10,593 nt of DNA from Bondarzewia mesenterica (lineage: Eukaryota; Basidiomycota; Agaricomycetes; Russulales; Bondarzewiaceae). The notes under the pieces were generated by a model. It searched no databases, was not told the origin of the DNA, and worked only from the letters and a program-made list of their open reading frames with translations. The position numbers were made by a program, and so were the translations under genes. Location: the NCBI GenBank assembly GCA_004802705.1, contig SGPL01000518.1:6569-17161 (forward strand), read 5' to 3'. Below, in pieces: positions 1 to 7,193 of this stretch (position 1 is its first letter; the number at the start of each line of letters is the position of its first letter).

Positions 1-1329
1 CTCCTCGTCATTTACGCCCTCTTTGCGCTTCCATTCACCTTGTGGGTTCCTCTTTTACCCAGCGCTGGACTCTTCGTGGGTACCGAAATCGCCAGCCGGA
101 TGCACTACACTCACCGCGCCTGCGTCGCGTGGTACATCTTCCAAGAAGTCTCCACCCAACTTCTCATCACCTCCGTCGAGGTCATTCTCATGATTAGAGG
201 TGCTTCTCCTCTCCTCTTCCTTCACTTTCTTTCTCACAGTTCTTGATCCCAGTGCACGCGCTTTACGACCGGAACTGCTATATCGCTGCCATCCTCCTCG
301 TTCTTTTTCTTGCAGAAACGATTACTATGATCACTACCCTCATTCTCGTTGTTCCCAAAGTCGAGTACGATTCCATCTGCATCGTAACCCACACTCCTAG
401 CAATCTCTTCGTCTTCGCGTGCGTCGCTCCTCCCTCTCTTTTCTCTGACCGATTCTCTGGCTGATCGGTGAAATGCTGGTGCACTGCAGTCTTGCATTTA
501 TCCTCTTTGAGACCATCCTCTTTATCCTCACCCTCGTTCAATTCGTGCGCGCCCTCCGCACAGGTTGGGGGCATACCCCCGTCGTCACTCTCCTCGCGCG
601 TGATGGCACTTGGGCGTTCGCGGTGATCTTTGGTGCGCTCGTACGTCATTCGGGCGCTGTTGGTTGTGTCTTGAATAGAAAGGTTTTAGTGACGCTGTGT
701 GTGAATGCTGGCTTCTACCTTGGGCTGAACGGGTCTGCGGGGGCGGTTGCATACCCGTGGGTGCCTTTTGTTACTCCCACAATTTCCTAATCAACAATAA
801 CTGATCGTGTGTTTCCTGATTTCGGTCAGTTGGATACTCTCTGTTGAGTCTTTCGCCGTGCGCGCTCAACTCTTCCCCTTTGCCTATGTGATCCAACCAT
901 CTTGACTTGTTTGTCCCTCATCAGGGCTGTCGCCTGATTTTGAACATGCAGATACTCAATGACCCGCGGCAGACAGATCAGACATACTCGACGGACATTC
1001 AGTTCACCTCTAACATGTTCTCTTCGTCCTCTTCTTCTGGTGAGGCCGATGTCTATATCGGGGAGCGCGACAGGCGCCGGGGCGTATGGAGGTATCATCA
1101 CCAATCTAGGCAGACGGTTGGAGAGGCGTATGAGATGGAGTCTGCTGGGGGAAGTAGAAGGTGGGGTAGGTGGCAGAAGGATGGATTTGACGGGGAGACG
1201 GTGGTGGGCTCTGCTAGTGGGAGCGGGAGCGGGAGCGGCATTGCGACTAGAAGTAGTGCGGCTTTGGAGAGAGGCTTGGAATCGCGGGCTGGAGATGAGG
1301 TGAGAGAGATGGTAAGGGGATTCGTGTGA
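1..1329 (+). CDS. DUF6533-type multi-pass membrane protein, 5' partial
   Basis: This is the 3' part of a gene for a polytopic membrane protein of the DUF6533-type family common in Agaricomycetes, whose function is unknown. Visible exons are <1-199, 253-418, 490-632, 690-756, 830-857 and 925-1329, with GT-AG introns of 53, 71, 57, 73 and 67 nt. They total 336 in-frame codons including the stop. Splicing gives the family landmarks: an FQEVSTQLLI helix, EVILMIR joined to VHALYDRN, LFETILF, RDGTWAFAVIF and a late AGCRLILNM segment. About six hydrophobic stretches are visible. The hydrophilic C-terminal tail is Ser/Gly/Arg-rich and includes SGSGSGSG. The start codon and the first helix or helices lie outside the window. 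An undetected intron near positions 40-90 is possible. The family call rests on the pattern of helices and motifs; no substrate or partner can be inferred. The nearest downstream gene is in the same orientation but about 870 bp away. Confidence 0.78.
1219..1238 (+). repeat. GGGAGC hexamer microsatellite in the DUF6533-type gene
   Basis: About three tandem copies of a GGGAGC-type hexamer lie inside the last exon and encode alternating Ser-Gly. The tract is in frame, so length changes by whole units would only alter the tail length of the membrane protein. Such hexamer tracts are prone to replication slippage. Confidence 0.7.
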
Positions 1330-2201
1330 GTTTCAGGCATGTCGCACCCTTCTTGCGAGCGCCATGCGCGCCCGGTCACGTCGAGCGCGGGCATCGTAGT
1401 CCCACCTCGTTGGTGCTGTCGCTCCCCTCCGGCTGAGCGTCGATGGCCGGACCAGGACAGTTGAGAATGCTGTAGCCATTTAGGTGTGCTGTGTCCTTAC
1501 CAGCCAACATCTGCCGCGATTGAAGAACTGCTGGTTTACAGGCATGCTTAGTATCTAGATGCTCGGTGCGTGGGTTCTTGTCTAGCGGATTGTTATTTTA
1601 TGAGGGTATTTTTCTTGATGTTTGATCAGATTATTGTTGTACAATCAGAACGGATGTGCAGTCAGAGAACGAGTGCAATCCATGTACGCTGAATATGTAA
1701 TCGAAAGGCATGTTATTGCTATCGCTCGATTGCACAACACACAAATCGCATTCCGAACCAAGATATCAAGAAAACGGCACCTCATCCAGCAGTAATCTGA
1801 GGTACCAAAGTCGAGCAAGTTTTGTACCCGCTGTTGGGAGGTCTGGACTCTTGTGTGGATAGAGAGTTGTATTCCAGGGCGTGGTTGATCCGTGTCGAAA
1901 CAGAGGCGATAATGCTGTGGATGCATGCCAGCCGTCGATGGTGGAAGCATCGTCATTCGTGTCCATATAACCACAGCAGCGCGTTGTACGAGACGGCAAA
2001 AGACGCGTCAAAGTCAAGTACGGCTAGTCCTGGCTAGTCTCCCGGGGGCAGAGTAGCCACTCGTCAACCTTCGTGCCTCAGGATCCTCCTGTCTGAAGTA
2101 CGGCCAACAATCGATAAGATAAGTCATCTAAGACCACCCAGTCGCCACTCCATCGTCAACCCTCAAGGCCTCATCCTTCCTCTAGTAGTACTGTGATACT
2201 G
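1330..2201. other. Intergenic region, no supported gene
   Basis: These 872 bp hold the 3' end region of the membrane protein gene and the 5' flank of the macro-domain gene. An AT-richer patch at about 1590-1640 may lie near the upstream gene's transcript end, but no clear polyadenylation signal stands out. An octamer, GGCTAGTC, occurs twice at 2022-2029 and 2032-2039. Two overlapping GATAAG motifs lie at 2113-2123. Open frames here, the longest about 109 codons on the minus strand at 1645-1974, have no recognisable domain or composition, and I treat them as chance. Confidence 0.6.
2113..2123 (+). promoter_or_regulatory. Overlapping double GATAAG motif
   Basis: Two GATAAG hexamers share one G, at 2113-2118 and 2118-2123, ending 78 bp before the macro-domain gene's ATG. 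GATA-type zinc-finger regulators in fungi (nitrogen, iron and light regulators) bind HGATAR sites, often in pairs. Seen: the motif and its position. Inferred: that it acts as a regulatory site. Confidence 0.35.
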
Positions 2202-2987
2202 ATGTCGCTTCCCCAGTTTATCTTAATTGCACCTGCGCCTCGCCAGCCGCGCAATCCTAAATACCCACCTCGCTCTTCCCTCTGCGACGCCTGGACGCGC
2301 GCGATTCAAGAAATCCTCGATGACGAGAGCAGATCCCACTTTCTCGTCCTCGAAGGCGCACTACATACACTCGACGCAGCACAGCTACAGTGCGACTGTA
2401 TGGTCTCTCCAGCGAACTCTTTTGGCATCATGGATGGTGGGTACGCATGCCGTGTCTTCTTCAACGTCATCAGGCTGAACGTGGTCCGTAGCTACGATCT
2501 TGACCTGTCGAAATCCTTCAAAGGCGAAGACGGGGACATATGGACGCTGACGCGGCACATACAAAGCGCGCTTCGCGCACGCTGGTGGGGCTACGCACCT
2601 CCATCTTCCTGCACAATCGTCCCTCTCCCTTCCCACCTCTCTGGCGCCCCAAACAACCCTTGGTCCGCTCGCCACATCGCCGTCATACCTACCATGCGTA
2701 CCCCCGAAGACGTGAGCTGGCATAAAGACCTCGTGTACAACTCCATGTGGTCTCTACTAGTTGAGATCGCGCGGTGGAATGAGGCAGCGTCTAGAGGTGG
2801 ACAAGAAAGGATCGAGAGGGTTTTGATGACGGGATTGGCGACGGGACAGGGAGGCGTAAGTGCAGATAAGTGTGCCAGGCAGATGATGTTGGCGGTGAAG
2901 GACTTTTTGCAGGTCCTGCCACGGGATACAGCTTGGACTGATGTCCTTCCTCGTATGGATGAGTTGGAGAAGACGACTGAATTGTAG
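2202..2987 (+). CDS. Macro-domain-like protein (ADP-ribose-binding fold)
   Basis: This is a complete gene with exons 2202-2440 and 2492-2987, separated by a 51-nt GT-AG intron, encoding 244 residues. Macro domains bind ADP-ribose or related nucleotides, and some remove ADP-ribose from proteins or process ADP-ribose-1''-phosphate. The first glycine-rich binding loop is at residues 64-82: CDCMVSPANSFGIMDGGYD, which contains the conserved Asn72. A second loop, TGLATGQGGVS, lies at 193-203, where macro domains have their phosphate-binding loop. The stretch between holds ARWWGYAPP and RHIAVIPTM, which I recall from fungal relatives. The N-terminal 40 residues are Pro/Arg-rich and variable. There is no signal peptide or membrane segment, so a soluble cytosolic or nuclear protein is likely. 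The intron falls exactly within the first binding loop. The start is the first ATG in frame; an upstream in-frame GTG at 2193 is not expected to be used. The precise enzymatic activity cannot be told from sequence. Confidence 0.85.
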   Translation: MSLPQFILIAPAPRQPRNPKYPPRSSLCDAWTRAIQEILDDESRSHFLVLEGALHTLDAAQLQCDCMVSPANSFGIMDGGYACRVFFNVIRLNVVRSYDLDLSKSFKGEDGDIWTLTRHIQSALRARWWGYAPPSSCTIVPLPSHLSGAPNNPWSARHIAVIPTMRTPEDVSWHKDLVYNSMWSLLVEIARWNEAASRGGQERIERVLMTGLATGQGGVSADKCARQMMLAVKDFLQVLPRDTAWTDVLPRMDELEKTTEL

Positions 2988-3465
2988 TTGAGAGTACGGG
3001 AGGCAGTATGAACGGGTTCCTCGCCCTTGTGTACATAATTCTAGGCTCCTACAGGCAGGTTGCAGACATTCTGCTTCAACCTGCGTGCCTCCGGATATCC
3101 GTATCTCATAATTCGTAACTCAATGCAGCTTCTTCATCGCGTTCTGGTTGCGCGCGTCTGCGTTTTATTTTCTCTCTTTGCCTTTTGCAATAGTTTGCTC
3201 ATGACTTGTCGTACTCTGCTAGTCTCATACGAAGACCCTTACGCGTTCGGGGTGGGGCTCGGTCAAACCTAGCAAAACGCCCCAACGTGCCAAAAGGTGT
3301 TAAAAGCTCATGGCGTGGTGTTCGTGGATTGGCTTTTACTCGTGACTTACTTGTGCGCTCTGATAACATCTTCATACATGGTGGTCTTTCCTGGACACAA
3401 TTAAGCTAAACCTTGAGATTTGGTGGTTGTCACCAGAGATAGCGGCTGATGGCGGACTCTTAGAT
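2988..3465. other. Convergent intergenic spacer
   Basis: This spacer lies between the stop codons of the macro-domain gene (plus) and the Ubp8-like gene (minus) and must hold both 3' untranslated regions and transcript ends. A T-rich patch sits at about 3165-3185. Short open frames at 3060-3409 resemble no protein and lack coding character. I see no RNA gene and no repeat worth naming. Confidence 0.6.
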
Positions 3466-6013
3466 CTATCCCACAGTAGCCAGCAGTTCGTCCTCCAACT
3501 CCTCCTCCCGCTCCCGTTCTTCTCGCTCGCGCTCCTCCCTCTCCCGCATTTCGCGCTCGAGCTCCTTTTCCTTCTCCCGTTCCTTCTCCCTCTCCCTCTC
3601 CCGCTCGCGCACAGCCTCCGTCTCGCGCGTGAGCACGTACGATGGCGTCATGTACGGCTTGTAGTCAAGCCGGCGCTTCACGTAGAAGGCCATGTAGATC
3701 GGCGCTGGCGCGGAGAGCACCGCGGGCAGCGTCGATGGCGTAACCCTAGTGCATGCCTTATCAGCGAACTGAAATAAAATGCGAAAAAAAATGGGAACCT
3801 CTGCTTACTTGTCATCGTCGAACCTGTACCACTGTGTATCGAAGTAAGCCAAAGATGAGATAGTGAAAGTAGAGGACAGAACTTGAGAGCATACCTCGTC
3901 CCTGACTCGTGCGAAATTGGTGTAATGCCCATTGTCAATTTGGCCCTCGTGGTTAATCACCGCAAACAAGTCGTACTCGTATAGGGCTTCCGGGCCTGGA
4001 TATCTACGAGCGAGCAATATGCTAATGAGTGCGAGGGACGTAGGCAAGACTGGACACACGACGTACGGGAACGCGGTCGCAACCGCGTCCATCTTGGATC
4101 TGGAAGTGGCAGTGGTGCTGTTGACTGCAAGGGTAGTGTAGGGCGCCATGTTGATGCTTGCGGGCACGCGGGTAGGCGCGACCATCTTTTGCGCAGAAAG
4201 ACGGTCGGAGGATTTGTGTTCAAAGCGCTGGCGAAATCGAGAAGAAAAAGAACATAGATTAGAATGAGCTAAGATCGCACAGATCCGTTCAGTTGGGAAG
4301 GATGAGATACCTTAAATTGGAAGGACAGGACGGGGGGAAGCTTGCGTATGGAAAGCCGCTTGCTCACTTCCTATAAAAAATGATGCGTAAGAACGACAGA
4401 CAAGGATGAGAAGAGCGTAAAAACAGACAAGCGACGCCTTGCCGCATTTTGGACAAGAATACTCTTTGGCGCCCAATTTCTCCGGCTGTGTGAACCTACC
4501 GAAACAACATAGAGGAAGAGATGAGTGGGTGAGCAATTCTGCTGCATGATTCGCCAGACTGATCACTCGTGAGGGAGGAAAATCACCTCTGCAAACAACC
4601 CGCTAGGGTGTTGTTGCCCTCAATAAGCTCCAAACTGATGTCGAGGCACGGATCGACGGTGCCGTTGACGTTCCCGCACCGCTCGCACTTGACGTCGCTT
4701 TGCAACTGGCCTGCGAATATGCTGTGCACGACGCAGTTGCACGAGATGTTGGTATGGCCGCGGCAGGAGAGGTGAATCGCGTTGAGGAGCGCGATAAAGA
4801 ATTCGTGCGCGTCTTGTTGGGCGTAGCCGGAAATCGCGGACGATGCGCGCCACGTCGCGCTCAAGAGCGATGTCGGGCCGAAGGGAGTCGTTGAAGGGGT
4901 GTATATCTGCAGCATAAAAACGGACTTGATGAATGGAAAAGTCGTAATCGAGGAGGGAGGCACGCGCCTCGGTAAAGAGCTTGTCAATCTCGCAACATGT
5001 GCAGTCTTTGGCCTTGCAAAGTTTAGAGTTGTGCTTGTCGCTGAGAAAGTAATTTCGTAGGAGTGGGTTGTGGATGATAGATTGGAGGATGACATTGAGG
5101 AAGCAGGTCTGGCCAAGATTGAGCAAACCTCTGCGACCTTTGAAACCACAATGTCAAAAACAGAAGTCGTCAGCAATAAAGGAAGAGAGATGGCATGTAC
5201 AGGGAACTCCGCATGACGCAAAATCAGGGCATTCAAGGGAAAGGTTTGTACAAGAAATCACTCCCAAGAAACGACTCTGCCCGGTGAAAATAAGAACACA
5301 CCTTGGCATGGTAAACTGATAGTCTCTTCGAGTGCCGCTATATCTTTCATAGTAGGATCCCACCGCCGATATCTCTCGCGCCTTTTCTTAACTACTAGAA
5401 GCAAGAAAACAAGTCAGGTTGCTGAAGTGACATACACAGCAAGCAGCAGAAACCTTGAAACTTTGTATTGGATTCCTCGACCGCAATAACAGTCGAATGG
5501 AATAAGTTGTCAATTGTTGCATCGTAGATAAAGTCACCACATTCAACGCAGAATACGGGTCCAATCTTAACATCGACACCTGCAGAAAATGTCGACCAGG
5601 GTTCAAGGGAAGATTACTCGAACATAACGTACTGAATAAATGACCTTCATCCTTCAGGTGCTCCGTGATATGCTCATCTCGCCAGCATCCTGCATAGCCA
5701 CAGTGCAGACACACGAATGGACGATTGAGAGAAAGCCCACAGGTCCCGCACTCTGGCGACGATAACTGCACACCCAGCGACAGACGAGATGTCAGCCTAT
5801 CCCCGCATCGTGAAGTGGCCGTGAACGCACCTTTCGTCGCTTTGCAGGATGGATTGTCTCGTGCGTGCGCCGCGCTTTCCAGGCGACCATGCTCTTATAC
5901 TTCTTGAGCAGCCGTGCTTTCTCAGCCTCGTCTGCAAATGCTTCCGCGATGTGGGGACATCTGTAAGGATCGCCACCATCCTGAATCACACCGTTGAACA
6001 CAGACGTGGCCAT
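3466..6013 (-). CDS. Ubp8/USP22-type ubiquitin-specific protease (SAGA deubiquitinase)
   Basis: This is a cysteine protease that by homology removes ubiquitin from histone H2B as part of the SAGA coactivator in the nucleus. Exons on the minus strand: 6013-5831, 5765-5633, 5579-5454, 5394-5302, 5137-4968, 4906-4587, 4495-4429, 4370-4311, 4227-4067, 4003-3895, 3831-3809 and 3745-3466. They give about 574 residues with frame kept throughout. An N-terminal zf-UBP finger holds C19, H21, C67, C70, C80, C83, H97, H103, C116 and C119. The USP domain carries catalytic Cys190 (LLNLGQTCFLN, with oxyanion Asn185), QQDAHEF at 265-271, a zinc ribbon C309/C312 and C356/C359, His464 in DNGHYTNF, and Asp479 in WYRFDDDK. 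A Glu/Arg/Lys tail from about residue 523 makes it longer than yeast Ubp8 or human USP22. Intron 5 seems to use a GC donor, exon 11 has only 23 nt, and the start of exon 4 is ambiguous by 3 nt. The exon 5 start was chosen for the family's G-x-R-G-L before the Cys box. Confidence 0.92.
3490..3612 (-). repeat. Polypyrimidine/polypurine tract coding an Arg/Glu/Lys-rich tail
   Basis: About 120 bp on the plus strand are nearly all pyrimidine, built of CTCC, CTCG and TTCTC units, so the coding strand is nearly all purine. It encodes repeated Arg-Glu, Glu-Lys and Glu-Glu-Arg units at the C-terminus of the Ubp8-like protein. This composition predicts a long charged single helix or a coiled coil. Purine-pyrimidine mirror tracts can adopt triplex structures and slip during replication, so the length may vary between strains. 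Confidence 0.75.
4907..4967 (-). other. Candidate GC-AG intron in the Ubp8-like gene
   Basis: The exon before ends in codons for FTE and the exon after begins IYTPSTTPFGP, both expected by USP homology and in different frames. Frame is restored with this spacing only if splicing starts at GAG|GCGCGT, a GC donor, and ends at the good acceptor TGCTGCAG. This gives 61 nt with phase 0 on both sides. The nearest GT donor, four bases further in at 4963-4962, would shift the frame and lose the conserved domain. A one-base sequence error with GT splicing is the alternative. Confidence 0.6.
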
Positions 6014-6252
6014 TATGTTGCTAGTTACTCTTAAAGCAGTGTCGTTGCAAGCAAGGAGAGGTGTGTGTGGACTTGTGCAGCTGCACTGATGAGTCTTGAT
6101 GAATACTATGATTGAGTCTCGACGAGTCGTCTGGAGACCAGCACACCGGACGCGCCAGGGTACCGGCGCCGTACGGTCCGGCCCTGAAGCAGACCGCACG
6201 CGTTTGGAAACGACGAGTCAAATATCCGTGTCGTCACTAGAACTGGTCCGTC
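6014..6252. promoter_or_regulatory. Divergent promoter between the Ubp8-like and HIT genes
   Basis: Only 239 bp separate the two start codons, so both 5' untranslated regions and both core promoters must lie here. I see no clear TATA box. Visible motifs are a perfect 12-bp palindrome GTGCAGCTGCAC at 6075-6086 (E-box core CAGCTG), four GAGTC pentamers at 6091, 6114, 6124 and 6215 (two inside a repeated CGACGAGTC), and the GC-rich palindrome CCGTACGG at 6169-6176 flanked by CCGG at 6146, 6163 and 6178. These resemble bHLH, bZIP and Zn2Cys6 sites respectively, but binding is inference only. Confidence 0.6.
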
Positions 6253-7037
6253 ATGATCACGAATCTTCTGTCCTGCTTCAACGTGAAAACTTCATTTGGC
6301 ACCGCCGATTGCGACAGTATTCCTCCAGGTTTATCCGGGCTTAACGAAGGACCAGTCAATGATTGTATATTTTGCAACGTCTCGAAAAGCAATGGATTTG
6401 ATGTGGTGTGGGAAGTGAGCAATATACGATGAATACCCTGCGCATGTATGATGCTCACCCGTTAGAATAGGATGACAATTATATAGCATTCAATGATCAC
6501 AGACCCGCTGCTGCTCATCATATGCTTGTGATTCCACGGAGACACATAGGTTTGCCTCAATGTTTTGCATCTGACGTGTCGGAGCTCATTGATTATCAGA
6601 GAGCGTCAAATCTCTCAACAAAAGCGATGTGCCCATGGGTGCGCAGTGTTTATCTATCTCCTGAAGAACGAAGTGAGGTACAACTTCTTCCGAAGTCAAA
6701 GAAATGGAACAGATAGGACATGCTCGGCTCGACGAGTTGCAAGTCAATCCGGCGATGCGACGGTAAGTTGCTAACCTTGAACGTTGTCATAATTTTTCTT
6801 TTAGTCACGTTGGTGAAATGTGCAGGTTGGGCTTTCATATACCGCCTTTCAACAGTGTTTACCATCTCCATCTCCATGTCATCGGGCTACCCTTTAACAC
6901 ATGGCTGCACAGAGAAAAATACCGGTGGATTAGAGGAAATAACGGTTATGAAAAAAGGTTGGACTTGGTTTGCTGAAGTCGGCCAGACCTTGCGCATACT
7001 GGAAAAAGACGGTCGCGTCACCGTGAAACCCGTGTAG
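6253..7037 (+). CDS. HIT-domain nucleotide hydrolase/transferase, HINT3/aprataxin-like, apparent frameshift
   Basis: This is a histidine-triad protein; relatives hydrolyse AMP-linked substrates such as adenosine phosphoramidates or adenylates. Exons: 6253-6414, 6471-6549, 6600-6638, 6696-6762 and 6826-7037, with introns of 56, 50, 57 and 63 nt. Residues 38-41 (CIFC) match the N-terminal cysteine pair of this branch. Then come PAAAHHMLVIPRRHI (66-80), RRLGFHIPPFNSVYH (115-129) and the triad HLHLHV, with His129, His131 and His133. The GFHIPPF segment before the triad is typical of HINT3-like proteins. After KYRWIRGNNGYE the frame breaks at an A6 run (6951-6956). Read as is, it stops at 6974-6976. 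With one A fewer it continues as KGWTWFAEVGQTLRILE to the stop at 7035-7037, giving about 185 residues. The region after the break is clearly still coding, which favours a sequencing error or a recent mutation. The protein is probably cytosolic or nuclear. Confidence 0.82.
6951..6956 (+). other. A6 homopolymer at the HIT gene frameshift
   Basis: Six adenines follow a G in the last exon. Five would give GAA AAA GGT TGG and keep the family's conserved C-terminal segment in frame. Six put the downstream part in another frame and create an early TGA at 6974. No ordinary intron was found that would repair this without removing residues next to the triad. Confidence 0.7.
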
Positions 7038-7193
7038 AGCGCTCGGTTCATCACGATGTCTGTTGCACATTGATTTACCACGGGTACGAGGTCGACAAGA
7101 AAGCGCGTCTTGATTTCAACAACCAATCATATCTGACAGACAGGCATTGTATCGTATAGACCCTCTAATATACCACCCATGACAATCTCAAGA
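7038..7193. other. Short convergent spacer
   Basis: These 156 bp lie between the HIT gene stop and the VIT/vWA gene stop. They are too short for two separate long 3' untranslated regions, so the two transcripts probably overlap at their ends. No hairpin or gene is evident. Confidence 0.55.

Noticed and set aside
278..649. 123-codon minus-strand frame across the membrane protein gene
   Set aside because: It runs antisense to well-matched spliced exons and shows no family resemblance.
1645..1974. 109-codon open frame on the minus strand in the intergenic region
   Set aside because: No recognisable domain, irregular composition, and it overlaps another unrelated open frame. It is consistent with chance.
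3254..3283. GGGGC ... GCCCC inverted repeat in the convergent spacer
   Set aside because: The stem is only five pairs with a loop of about 20 nt, so it is not a convincing structure.
3060..3409. Short plus-strand frames after the macro-domain gene
   Set aside because: They lie in a T-rich 3' region and lack any domain, splice logic or coding composition.
3427..3777. Plus-strand frame coding Leu/Pro/Phe-rich sequence
   Set aside because: It is the antisense shadow of the Arg/Glu/Lys tail of the Ubp8-like gene; the purine-rich tract reads as Leu/Pro on the opposite strand.
4371..4428. A second GC donor (AAG|GCGTCG) at the end of exon 7 in the Ubp8-like gene
   Set aside because: An ordinary GT donor nine bases further (CTT|GTCTGT) keeps the frame and gives CGKASLEVSKRLSIRKL, which fits the family better.
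6925..6957. A 33-nt GT-AG segment as an intron that might remove the HIT frameshift
   Set aside because: It is too short, its length is a multiple of three so it does not restore frame, and it would delete conserved residues.
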